Positions 25,823-33,968 are shown, numbered from the stretch's first letter. The stretch is 39,341 nucleotides of DNA from Alloprevotella sp. oral taxon 473 str. F0040 (GCF_000318095.2 NZ_KB290714.1:209656-248996); one strand, 5' to 3'. Notes: generated from the letters alone by a model not told the origin. Translations and numbers: made by a program.

Positions 25823-27139
25823 ATGAAACAGATTCGTCTCTTCCTCCTCTCCGTCCTTTGCGCCCTAATCGCACTGCCTGCTATGGCACAAGATTCGAAA
25901 GGCATCCAGTTTTTCAAAGGCACCTTTGCTGAGGCGATGGCCAAGGCCAAGGCTGAAGGAAAACCCCTCTTTGTCGATTTCTATGCCGTTTGGTGTGGCC
26001 CTTGCAAGAAGATGGAGAAGCAGATATTCACGCTCCCAGAGGTGGGTGAATATTTCAACAAGAATTTTGTCTCTCTCCAACTCGATGCTGAGAAGCCCGA
26101 GAATGTAGACATCGCCAAAGCCTACAAGGTGGAGGCCTTTCCCACGCTCGGCATCATTGATGGTGAAGGCAAAGCCCTCTCTATCAATGTGGGCTACATG
26201 AACGCTCAAGAACTTCTCGACATGGCGAAGACTGCCATGGGAGAAATGAAAGGTTTTGAGCAACTCTACAAGGAACATCGCCAAAATCCCAACGATCTCA
26301 CCATTCAGCAGGAATTGCTCACCATGGCTCCCCAGTTTCTCACCACGCAAGACGGTATGGATGCAGAAAAGTGGGTGGTACGTGTGCGCAAGATCTATCA
26401 GAAGTACATCGAAACCAAGATGGCCGATAATAGTCTCATCAATCGCAAAGATTATATCATCATCGGTTATCTAGGCGGTGACGACGATGAAACCACCGAT
26501 CGCCTTGTAGACTACATCAGCACCCACCTCGATGAATGGTTGGCTGCCGTGGGCGAACCCGCAGCTTACTATGTGGTGGAAAAGAACGACGAGCGTATGC
26601 TCAAACTTGTCAAGAAAGGCGATGCGAGCTATAAGGACTATCTTGAGAAGATTCGCACCGACTACAAGAAGGCATACGATGTCATCAAGTTTACCAATGT
26701 AACGCCCTACGACAAGTCGCGCGACTACTACAATGCCCTCTTTGCCATCTACAAGAACAAGGACGTGGCGGAGTATCTCAAGCTCATGCGCAAGTATCTT
26801 GCAGGCTTAGGTGCTGATGCCAATGCTGCCGACTATGCCATGGCAGCTCAGTCTCTCTACTATGCTGCCGACAAGAAGTTGCGCGCTGCTGATCACGAGC
26901 AAGCCATTGAGTGGCTCAAAATCGCTATTCCCTCGGAGAAAGTGTTGATGAATAAAATCAACTACCTCGTGATGGTGGGCGACTCCTATCGCGAACTCAA
27001 AAAGTATTCCGAAGCTGAGCAATACTACAAGCAGGCTTATGGCGAATCACTCCAAATGGGTGAGTTGCAACAAGCACAACAAATGATTCAAGCTAGCGTG
27101 CTTCATAAACTCTCTACCCTAGAGTTGCTCATGCGCTAA
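25823..27139 (+). CDS. Periplasmic thioredoxin-fold protein with C-terminal helical/TPR-like region
   Basis: The 438-residue protein has a signal peptide (cut near AMAQ, 20-23). A thioredoxin domain covers about 25-140, with the redox-active WCGPC motif (C58 and C61) and a cis-Pro in EAFPTLG (P107). A long helical C-terminal region (about 150-438) includes a TPR-like stretch near 395-430 (YRELKKYSEAEQYYKQAYGESL). This DUF953-like layout is common in Bacteroidota periplasmic oxidoreductases. It is the last gene of the M16-SusCD run and would keep Cys residues of locus proteins or their substrate reduced or correctly paired. A terminator follows at 27271. Confidence 0.9.
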   Translation: MKQIRLFLLSVLCALIALPAMAQDSKGIQFFKGTFAEAMAKAKAEGKPLFVDFYAVWCGPCKKMEKQIFTLPEVGEYFNKNFVSLQLDAEKPENVDIAKAYKVEAFPTLGIIDGEGKALSINVGYMNAQELLDMAKTAMGEMKGFEQLYKEHRQNPNDLTIQQELLTMAPQFLTTQDGMDAEKWVVRVRKIYQKYIETKMADNSLINRKDYIIIGYLGGDDDETTDRLVDYISTHLDEWLAAVGEPAAYYVVEKNDERMLKLVKKGDASYKDYLEKIRTDYKKAYDVIKFTNVTPYDKSRDYYNALFAIYKNKDVAEYLKLMRKYLAGLGADANAADYAMAAQSLYYAADKKLRAADHEQAIEWLKIAIPSEKVLMNKINYLVMVGDSYRELKKYSEAEQYYKQAYGESLQMGELQQAQQMIQASVLHKLSTLELLMR

Positions 27140-27270
27140 GGCGAAACGCTCTCACAGCCCTTCTTTAGCCCCTTTTTCGCCCTGCACTTATGTTCTCCCT
27201 CTATTCATATAGGGGAAGCAAATAGGGCAAAGAGTGAAAATTCGGCGGAAAAGTGAAGAAAAAATTATAG

Positions 27271-27326
27271 ATACCCTTGATTTTGTCATTTTGAATATGG
27301 CAAATCAAGGGTATTTTTGTTTTTGG
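27271..27326 (+). terminator. Terminator of the M16-SusCD-thioredoxin locus
   Basis: A 13-bp perfect stem (atacccttgattt 27271-27283 with aaatcaagggtat 27302-27314) is followed by tttttgttttt. It lies about 130 bp past the thioredoxin stop. Confidence 0.88.
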
Positions 27327-27390
27327 CTTTTCAGTTTTCGGTTTGCTGCTTGCACACCGTCTTTTTAGGGATGAGACGGCAGTCTTTGCT

Positions 27391-27412
27391 CACGCGCGTG
27401 TACGCGCGCGCC
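27391..27412. repeat. Alternating CG block, left boundary of element 2
   Basis: A run rich in alternating purine-pyrimidine steps (cacgcgcgtgtacgcgcgcg and two more bases) lies 16 bp outside the left inverted-repeat arm. It contains nested self-complementary stretches such as cacgcgcgtg. Confidence 0.75.
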
Positions 27413-27428
27413 TTCCCTGGGATTTTGT

Positions 27429-27453
27429 ACTTTTTGCTTTCACAACCTTCACA
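27429..27453 (+). repeat. 25-bp inverted repeat, left arm (element 2)
   Basis: It is identical to 10-34 and the exact reverse complement of 27620-27644. The two arms enclose 166 bp without a recognisable gene. Confidence 0.88.
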
Positions 27454-27619
27454 CGAAGGGTTGTGGAGAGCCATCAATCTAAGGTGAAACAACCATGTTC
27501 TCTGATGTGCGTAGAGGAACTTTTCTGCCCCCTTGCGACGCTCTTCTGACGTGTTCTGTTAAAATATGTCCGAAAATGTTGTGTTACTTCTTGATATATA
27601 GTGGGTTATATAGGGAGTC

Positions 27620-27644
27620 TGTGAAGGTTGTGAAAGCAAAAAGT
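27620..27644 (-). repeat. 25-bp inverted repeat, right arm (element 2)
   Basis: It is the exact reverse complement of 27429-27453 and identical to 648-672. The CG block at 27661 begins 16 bp further out, mirroring the left side. Confidence 0.88.
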
Positions 27645-27660
27645 GCAAAACTGCAGGAAT

Positions 27661-27683
27661 GTGCGCGTACGCGTACGCGCGAG
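27661..27683. repeat. Alternating CG block, right boundary of element 2
   Basis: The tract gtgcgcgtacgcgtacgcgc (first 20 bases) is an alternating, self-complementary run, roughly the reverse complement of the block at 27391-27412, and sits 16 bp outside the right arm. Confidence 0.75.
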
Positions 27684-27834
27684 AACGCCAGTTTTAACAT
27701 CTAGTAGCAGCCAGTTTTCTGCTTTTCTTACCTGTCCTCCCTTTTGCCCTAACTTCTTCCCTTGAATGCGTGTATTGCTGGTTGTCACAATTGCCTTACT
27801 CCTCAACATCAGTTTGCACCGTTGCAATAGGTTT

Positions 27835-27947
27835 TCTCCGAACTACGCAGAAAAATGTCCGACTTTTACTCAAAAAAACTCCGACGTTTTACCGAGAATC
27901 TCGGAGATTTCTCCAAAAATGTCGGAGAACTTTTTTGAATTCTCCGA
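27835..27947. repeat. TCTCCGA / TCGGAGA motif array
   Basis: Six or more copies of TCTCCGA, TCCGAC or their complements fall within about 110 bp, including a near-palindrome ccgagaatctcggagatttc at 27892-27911. The 17-mer aaaaactccgacgtttt at 27874-27890 recurs exactly at 408-424. Related motifs occur at 10190-10286. Confidence 0.6.
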
Positions 27948-28102
27948 TTGTTTGGGTGCGCAATCCCCCATATCTCCCTCCTTCGCTTGGTTTTCGCCCC
28001 CCCTCTTCTACTTAAGTCCAAGTCCTCCCTACGAGCTTTTGCTCCTCAATTATGACCCAAATTGGGGAATTATGGGGAATTATGAGGAAATTCCCCATTT
28101 CT

Positions 28103-28134
28103 TTTGAGCCATTCAAGGGAAAATCTTATCTTTG
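28103..28134 (+). promoter_or_regulatory. Promoter of the Fic gene
   Basis: A -33 TTTG (28103-28106) and a -7 TATCTTTG (28127-28134) are separated by 20 bp, a good Bacteroidota promoter. Transcription would begin near 28140, about 20 nt before the ATG at 28161. Confidence 0.72.
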
Positions 28135-28160
28135 TCGCAAGACTAATCTCTCTACAGACG

Positions 28161-29447
28161 ATGATAGAAATTCCCCCTTCTCTGCATAATATTGAGGAAA
28201 AAGCCATCAATCTCTTGACCGATCCTCTTTGTCAGGACATCTTAGCGCGCATAGATCATGATTATCTTTATTGGGATAAGGTGAAATATCTGGCTCCCCA
28301 GTCTATGCAACCTGAGCTGCTTTGGGCTGCTGTGAAACTAAAGAGAGCTGCCAATAGAGTGCATCTTACATTTGGTAAATACACTTTTCAGTTCACGATT
28401 ACGAGTCAGATGCAAGCTCTGTTGCATGAGTTTGACCTTAATTTCGGAAGTAGTGCAGGAGTAGCCCCAGAACTTCAAACGAAAGATAGGCAGCAATATC
28501 TGTTAAGTGCTATCATGGAAGAAGCGATAGCCTCTAGCCAAATGGAGGGGGCCTCGACTACTCGGAAAGAAGCAAAGGAGATGCTGAGAAAGCAGTTGAA
28601 ACCTGTGAATAAGAGTCAGCAGATGATTGTCAATAACTATGCAACCATCAATTTCTTACTCGAGCATGATGAGCAGAGGTTGACGCTGGATTTCTTGCAA
28701 AACATTCAACATTCGATTGCTACTCAAACACTCCAAGATGCTACAGACGAAGGACGATTTAGAAGGGATAATAGCATCTATGTCATGAATGACCTCACGG
28801 GAGAAGTGGCGCATACCCCTCCTGATGTTGATGAACTTCCCGAATTGCTGGTACAACTGTGTGATTTTGCCAATGAGGATGCGAATAGTCCCTTTATTCA
28901 CCCCATTGTGAAGGGGATAATCATTCATTTCTTACTAGCTTATTTTCATCCTTTTGTGGATGGAAATGGCAGAACAGCACGCTCACTCTTCTATTGGTAT
29001 TTACTGAAAAAAGGCTATCGATTAGCTGAATTCTTGTCTATTTCTCGCGTGATTTACCGTAGTAAAGCAAAATACGAAAAAGCCTTTCTCTATACAGAGC
29101 ATGACGGATTGGATTTGTCCTATTTCATCCACTATAATCTAGTGGCGATGAAGCGAGCTTACGATGAATTAAAAGCATATTTGGCGAGAAAAATGCGAGA
29201 AAAAGATGAATTATTTACGCTTAGAACCAGAGTGGAACTTAATCATCGTCAAGCACAAGTGGTGAAAATTCTTATGGAGCAGCCCAATTGGATTGTTACC
29301 ACTAACGAAATAATAACACGCTTTGGAGTTAGTCCGAAGACGGCTCGCGCTGATTTGCAGAAATTAGTGGAACTTGGGCTGATGGAAGAATGTCCGCTCA
29401 ATGCAAAAAAAATGGGCTACGTTCGAGCAACGAAGTTTGAAGTATAA
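28161..29447 (+). CDS. Fic domain AMP-transferase with N-terminal inhibitory motif and winged helix
   Basis: Fic proteins transfer AMP, or other nucleotide moieties, to hydroxyl side chains of target proteins. From the ATG at 28161 the protein has 428 residues. The inhibitory motif (S/T)xxxE(G/N) is present as SSQMEG (125-130), in the helix before the core, which makes it a class II, self-inhibited type. The Fic core motif HPFVDGNGRTAR (263-274) is complete, with catalytic H263. A winged helix-turn-helix follows near 362-420 (TTNEIITRFGVSPKTARADLQKLVELG). The frame is open to a TTG at 28104, but that stretch contains the promoter, so I use the later ATG. It stands alone, next to the repeat element, with no antitoxin gene beside it. 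Its target is unknown. Confidence 0.92.
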   Translation: MIEIPPSLHNIEEKAINLLTDPLCQDILARIDHDYLYWDKVKYLAPQSMQPELLWAAVKLKRAANRVHLTFGKYTFQFTITSQMQALLHEFDLNFGSSAGVAPELQTKDRQQYLLSAIMEEAIASSQMEGASTTRKEAKEMLRKQLKPVNKSQQMIVNNYATINFLLEHDEQRLTLDFLQNIQHSIATQTLQDATDEGRFRRDNSIYVMNDLTGEVAHTPPDVDELPELLVQLCDFANEDANSPFIHPIVKGIIIHFLLAYFHPFVDGNGRTARSLFYWYLLKKGYRLAEFLSISRVIYRSKAKYEKAFLYTEHDGLDLSYFIHYNLVAMKRAYDELKAYLARKMREKDELFTLRTRVELNHRQAQVVKILMEQPNWIVTTNEIITRFGVSPKTARADLQKLVELGLMEECPLNAKKMGYVRATKFEV

Positions 29448-29655
29448 TTCTTCCTGCTTCCATTTCTAGGGATGCCGTATAATTCATAGGTCGTCCTCCT
29501 CTATTGCTGAATAAACTTGAGCCATTGGCGGAGGTGTGAATGTGAGAAGAGAAGTTGCGTAGAAAGAAAACAGACCTTTCCTTGTTTTTTGAAAAGAAAT
29601 AATCAGAGATTTTGACAGATGTGGCGTTTAATTTGGGCATTTATGCGCAAATGAG

Positions 29656-29686
29656 TTGGAATATACTATGAAAAATGCTATATTTG
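29656..29686 (+). promoter_or_regulatory. Promoter of the GH20 gene
   Basis: A TTG at 29656-29658 lies 20 bp before a perfect TATATTTG (29679-29686). The start of transcription would be near 29692, giving a leader of about 23 nt. Confidence 0.7.
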
Positions 29687-29714
29687 CAAAGCATTTTTAT
29701 TATAAAACCTAGTC

Positions 29715-32700
29715 ATGAATACATTTCGAAAGTTATTTCTTTTGTGTTGGGCTTTACTAGTATCTCTAGTGAGTCTCGCAGCTCCTTCTATGCCGAAGGT
29801 GAGCACAGCGCAAGAGGTACATTGGTATCTCTTGAAGTTTACAAACAGTGGTTTGGTCGTGGAGGCTTCTAAAGCCAATAGCGGGGCGCGTCTAGCTGCT
29901 ATGACGGGCGTAGATGCTCAGTTGTGGAAGGTGGAAGGTTCTGCAGCCGAGGGATACACCTTCACAAATAAGGCTGGTTTGCAACTCTATGTCACCAACA
30001 CTCAAGAAAAGGGTATGGTAGAAGCTGCTAAGCAGCACGCCAACAATAAGTTCTCCATATTACCCTGTAAGACAGCCAATTTCACTTCTTCTTTCGAAAT
30101 TCATCCTAAGGCCAATACTCAAGTGGGTTTCAACCAGTGGGGTGGTGCAGGTGCTGGACATCCCATTGGACTTTGGGGTTCTAGCAAAGACCGAGAAGGC
30201 AACAATGCTTTGACCTTTGAAACTACTGCGGCGTTGGACGTTTATAAGAATCTTCCTCCTTTGGTGCCCTATCCTCAGAACATCAACATCCAAGAAGGAA
30301 AAAATCTTGATTTGCGCAACCTCAAAGTCATCACCTCACCCGTTGATAGTTTGAAGGGCATGGTGCACGAGTTTGCTGAAGAAGTGAAGAGCCGTTTGGG
30401 ACTCACCCTCTCTTTGCAATCTTCTCCTTCCGCTGCTGCAGACGGCATGGTGGCCTTGATTACCGACAAGAGTGTTGCAGGTGCAGAAGCCTATACGCTA
30501 AGCATTACCGAAAAGCACATCGAAATCAAAGCCTCTCATCGTGCTGGCTTCTTCTATGGTTTGCAAACTCTGCGTCAGCTCATGACCAAAGCTTTCTATC
30601 CCAAGAACGGCGCACAGAGAGTTTGGACCTTGCCCGTGCTAGACATCAAAGACAAACCCCTCTTGTCTTATCGCGGATATATGCTCGATATTGCTCGTCA
30701 CTTCTTCGACAAAACTGAGGTGAAGCGCATCCTCGACATCATGTCGTTCTACAAAATGAACCGCTTGCACTGGCACTTGACCGACGACCAAGGTTGGCGC
30801 ATAGAGATTCCCGAATATCCCAAGCTGACCCAAGTGGGTAGCCGTCGTAAAGGTTCTTTTGTGAGCGATGGTACTGATCCACACTTCTTTGACGACACAG
30901 AATATGGTCGCGGCATGTACTATACCCTCGACGATTTGCGCGAGATTGTGGCTTATGCTGCTGAGAGAAACATCGAGATTATCCCTGAAATCGACATGCC
31001 TGGACACATGGTGGCTGCCCTTGCTGCCTATCCAGAGTTAAGTTGCTACCCCAATCGCACCTACAAGGTTCGTGTGACCGCTGGTATTTCCAAAGACGTG
31101 TTGAACATCGGTGACGATAAAGTCATCGACTTCCTCAAGACCGTGCTCGACAATGTGGCGAAAGTGTTCCCCGGCCGTTACATCCACCTCGGTGGTGACG
31201 AGTGTCCTACCGATCGCTGGAAAGAAAATGCCCTTTGCCAACAACGCATCAAGGACAATAAGCTCAATGGCGTTGGTGAATTGCAACCTTGGTTGGTGCA
31301 TGAACTAGCCGTTTATCTCAAGAAGAAATACAACAAAGACATTGTGGCTTGGGACGAATTGATTGAGACCAAGACCGACAACTATTGGAATCGCCACAAA
31401 GGTGAAGTTTCTCCCCTCATCATGGCTTGGAACCTCGGTAGAGACGGCACAGGCCGTTGGACAGACTGGACGGACATCTTGGCTGCTTCTAAGGGTTTCC
31501 ACACAGTGATTGTGCCTTACAATGTGCTCTACCTCGACTGGATGCAGGTGACTGCGGACCAAGCGGATGTCAATGAAGGCTACCGCGGAGGATGGGGCGA
31601 TGGTAGCGTGAATAGCGTTGAGAAAATCTATAACTTCGATCCCTTGGCTCGCCTCCGTTCTGTGGGTAAAACCGAATTTGGTCTTGGTGTACAAGGAAAT
31701 ATGTGGACGGAAACTACCAACAACAATGCAGAATTGGAATACCAACTCTTGCCTCGTTTGTTGGCGATCTCAGAAATCGGTTGGTTGCCTAATAACCAAA
31801 AGGACTGGTTGAGCTTCTTCTATCGTTTGCAACAGCACAGCGTTGTCTTTGAAGATCGAAAGATGACCTATGCTAAGCACTTTTTCCTGAAGGAGTCTAA
31901 GACACCTCTCCAAGAAAAGGTGGACGAAGCTGAGAAGTTACTGGCGGACACGCGCGCAGGAGAAGTGGGTTATGCGCCAAAAGCTACCTGCGATGCTTTG
32001 GCCAACGCTGTGACCGCTGCGAAAGCTGCTGCTGCGACTGAGGAAGCACAACAGCTTGAGGCGATGACTCAAGCCCTTGCTGCTTTCAAAGCAGCCCCCA
32101 TCACACAGCCTGTCGCTGGTAAGGTGTATCGCTTGATTTCGGCTTCTACCTACTATAAAGCCAAGTATGCTGGTGCAACACTCTATGCGGATGGAACAAC
32201 TGCTGTGAGAGTGCACTATACCGACCAACAAGCTCCTGAAGAACTCTTCACCTTCGTTGAGGCTAATGGCGGATGGATCATGCAGTCTGTGCATAACAAG
32301 CAGGAAGTTACCATTAGTTCATACAATCAGCCTCTACGCTTTGTCAAGAAGAATGCTACTCCTATCCGCATCGATCGCGCGGCAGTGCCTGCACAACAAT
32401 ATGATTACGTGCCTGGTGCCGTGGTATTGTCAAAGGTGCAAGGCTACAATGCGACTGCTACAGGAAATGTAGGTCGCTTCTATATCAAGTCTTTTGGTGG
32501 TAATCGTAACAACGACGAGCCTTCAGAGAATAAAGTCGTAGCTTTCGACCAACCTACCTTGTGTCACCCTGGTACGTGGTACATTGTGGAAGCTGATTTC
32601 CAAAAGATGCTTGCTGCGCTTTTGAAACGTTGTGACCATGCAATTGAAGATGTGGTGCCCAACGAAGAAGGTCAGCACACACAAGTGGCAATTCAACAAC

Positions 32701-33392
32701 TCCAAAAAGACCTTGCTCCTGCTCGTGATTTGGTAGCAAAACAAGCTGCTGTGTCGCAAGAGGTGTATGAGACTTATGTGAAGGCGTATGAGAAGTTTCT
32801 CGCTGCTCCTAAGACTACGGCTGTAGAAGCATTGACTTCTAACCATTACTATGTGATTCGTAGTGCGCATCCTCAAATGACGGGCTATGTGGCTCAATTG
32901 AAAGATGGTTTGGTGGTGCCTACTAAGGTAGAAGCTCCTGTGACTACAGATGAGAATCCTACTATCTTGTGGCAACTGATTCGCCAAGAGGATGGTAACT
33001 TTGTGCTGGTAAACAAGGCAGAAAAGAAATATGCCGTTGTGCGTAATGCGAGTGCTGGAGAGAGTATCGTAGAGAATAGCACTCCCTATGCTTGGCAATT
33101 GCGCTATCGCAAAACTAATGAGATCTCTGGCTTCTTGATTATGGCTGGCACATCAAACTATGGCTGGTATCTCCCCTCAAATCCTGTGGCTACCACTCGA
33201 GTGTCCTTGAGGATTGCTAATCAGTGGAACAATTATTGGAAACTAGAGCCTACGGCTGTGCCTACTGGTCTGGATCGTTCTCCTCTCTTCCAAGAAGCCA
33301 CGGGCACTACTTACGATTTGTCTGGCCGTGTAGCTACTCCCCATCAGCGCGGAGTGGTGATCGATGCCGCTGGTCACAAGCAAGTGCGCTAA
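29715..33392 (+). CDS. Secreted GH20 beta-N-acetylhexosaminidase, multidomain
   Basis: The enzyme should release terminal N-acetylglucosamine or N-acetylgalactosamine from glycans by substrate-assisted catalysis. The 1225-residue product has a signal peptide (cut near SLAAPS, 20-25). A ricin-like beta-trefoil-type region covers about 34-170, and a GH20b domain about 183-310. The GH20 barrel spans about 315-700, with SYRGYMLD (318-325), HWHLTDDQGWRIEIP (352-366) and the catalytic Asp-Glu pair D495-E496 in HLGGDECP. A helical FIVAR-like linker lies near 747-795, followed by two further lectin-like segments. The C-terminus TYDLSGRVATPHQRGVVIDA resembles the short C-terminal tails of secreted Prevotella-type proteins. 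The gene is monocistronic, with its own promoter and terminator. Confidence 0.93.
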   Translation: MNTFRKLFLLCWALLVSLVSLAAPSMPKVSTAQEVHWYLLKFTNSGLVVEASKANSGARLAAMTGVDAQLWKVEGSAAEGYTFTNKAGLQLYVTNTQEKGMVEAAKQHANNKFSILPCKTANFTSSFEIHPKANTQVGFNQWGGAGAGHPIGLWGSSKDREGNNALTFETTAALDVYKNLPPLVPYPQNINIQEGKNLDLRNLKVITSPVDSLKGMVHEFAEEVKSRLGLTLSLQSSPSAAADGMVALITDKSVAGAEAYTLSITEKHIEIKASHRAGFFYGLQTLRQLMTKAFYPKNGAQRVWTLPVLDIKDKPLLSYRGYMLDIARHFFDKTEVKRILDIMSFYKMNRLHWHLTDDQGWRIEIPEYPKLTQVGSRRKGSFVSDGTDPHFFDDTEYGRGMYYTLDDLREIVAYAAERNIEIIPEIDMPGHMVAALAAYPELSCYPNRTYKVRVTAGISKDVLNIGDDKVIDFLKTVLDNVAKVFPGRYIHLGGDECPTDRWKENALCQQRIKDNKLNGVGELQPWLVHELAVYLKKKYNKDIVAWDELIETKTDNYWNRHKGEVSPLIMAWNLGRDGTGRWTDWTDILAASKGFHTVIVPYNVLYLDWMQVTADQADVNEGYRGGWGDGSVNSVEKIYNFDPLARLRSVGKTEFGLGVQGNMWTETTNNNAELEYQLLPRLLAISEIGWLPNNQKDWLSFFYRLQQHSVVFEDRKMTYAKHFFLKESKTPLQEKVDEAEKLLADTRAGEVGYAPKATCDALANAVTAAKAAAATEEAQQLEAMTQALAAFKAAPITQPVAGKVYRLISASTYYKAKYAGATLYADGTTAVRVHYTDQQAPEELFTFVEANGGWIMQSVHNKQEVTISSYNQPLRFVKKNATPIRIDRAAVPAQQYDYVPGAVVLSKVQGYNATATGNVGRFYIKSFGGNRNNDEPSENKVVAFDQPTLCHPGTWYIVEADFQKMLAALLKRCDHAIEDVVPNEEGQHTQVAIQQLQKDLAPARDLVAKQAAVSQEVYETYVKAYEKFLAAPKTTAVEALTSNHYYVIRSAHPQMTGYVAQLKDGLVVPTKVEAPVTTDENPTILWQLIRQEDGNFVLVNKAEKKYAVVRNASAGESIVENSTPYAWQLRYRKTNEISGFLIMAGTSNYGWYLPSNPVATTRVSLRIANQWNNYWKLEPTAVPTGLDRSPLFQEATGTTYDLSGRVATPHQRGVVIDAAGHKQVR

Positions 33393-33699
33393 TTGCATGC
33401 CACTTCTCTTGTTGAGCTATGTCTTGCTGGATGGCAAAGGCAGATGCTCAGCTCCTAATACAACGACAGCGTCAAAACTCAAAGGTTTTGACGCTGTCGC
33501 TTTTTTATATCTTTCTCTAGAGTGTGTGTAGGCACAACAGGCTTATCGTGCGTTAGGACGAAGAAAAAGAGGAATTAAGGGGATATAATAGACGTGCATG
33601 GGTGTGGAGTGTGGCTTTCTTCCTCATGCTGCACGCAAGAGAGGGAGAAAAGCCCTACATAATGCGCTGAAAAATGGGCATTAGCATGTTAGTGGCGGC
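33393..33699. other. Intergenic gap after the GH20 gene
   Basis: It holds the GH20 terminator (33464-33507). The remainder (33508-33699) shows nothing I can name apart from a weak 6-bp hairpin near 33660-33682. Confidence 0.6.
33464..33507 (+). terminator. Terminator of the GH20 gene
   Basis: A perfect 15-bp stem (cgacagcgtcaaaac 33464-33478 with gttttgacgctgtcg 33485-33499) with a 6-nt loop is followed by a T-run (cttttttat). Confidence 0.92.
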
Positions 33700-33909
33700 T
33701 TATTCTCCACAGAGTGCTTCGCAGACAGGCTCAAGATGTTCCGCTGCGAGATACGCAAAGAAGATAATCATCAAGGTGCTGTGTCGGCGAAAGAGGGAGC
33801 GATACTCTTCATCTTTCTCATGTTTCTTTTTGCGTTCAAACTGAATGCGCTCTATGATGCTGCCGATGAAGCCAAGAGTGAACAGGGCGAAAAGGAGATA
33901 GTGACGCAT
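33700..33909 (-). CDS. Small predicted membrane protein, unknown function
   Basis: The 69-residue frame encodes two hydrophobic segments (about 3-19, YLLFALFTLGFIGSII, and about 46-60, LMIIFFAYLAA). They are separated by a strongly charged stretch rich in Lys, Glu and Arg (FERKKKHEKDEEYRSLFRR). This is the layout of a small two-helix inner-membrane protein. A -7 element TATCTTTG lies 52 bp upstream, which supports expression. It stands between the GH20 terminator and the terminator of the first receptor gene. I recognise no family. A competing plus-strand frame across the same bases has no promoter and no ordered pattern. Confidence 0.5.
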   Translation of the reverse strand: MRHYLLFALFTLGFIGSIIERIQFERKKKHEKDEEYRSLFRRHSTLMIIFFAYLAAEHLEPVCEALCGE

Positions 33910-33960
33910 AAACTATAGGTTTGTTAGGAAATGAGTGTGCTTAAGGGCGATGTTTTGTAG

Positions 33961-33968
33961 CAAAGATA
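33961..33968 (-). promoter_or_regulatory. -7 promoter element for the small membrane protein
   Basis: The minus strand reads TATCTTTG, an exact TAnnTTTG match, with transcription predicted to start about 45 nt before the ATG at 33909. Confidence 0.45.

Larger units (their letters stand above)
27140..28160. other. Non-coding region with repeat element
   Basis: No credible gene lies in this kilobase. From left to right it holds a terminator (27271-27326), a complete inverted-repeat element bounded by alternating CG blocks (27391-27683), an array of TCTCCGA/TCCGAC motifs (27835-27947), short repeats of ggggaattat near 28063-28090, and the promoter of the Fic gene (28103-28134). Confidence 0.65.

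Noticed and set aside
27391-27683. CRISPR array or tRNA in the repeat region
   Set aside because: The repeats are one inverted pair, not regularly spaced direct repeats, and no cloverleaf can be drawn.
27766-28107. 113-residue frame after element 2
   Set aside because: It covers the TCTCCGA array, has Pro/Ser/Phe-rich non-protein-like composition, and is followed by a promoter. I treat it as non-coding.
28104-28160. Upstream TTG start for the Fic protein
   Set aside because: The segment contains a well-spaced -33/-7 promoter, so it lies at or before the transcription start.
33736-33918. Plus-strand frame opposite the small membrane protein
   Set aside because: It has no promoter and a less ordered sequence. 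The minus-strand frame has a -7 element and a clear membrane layout.
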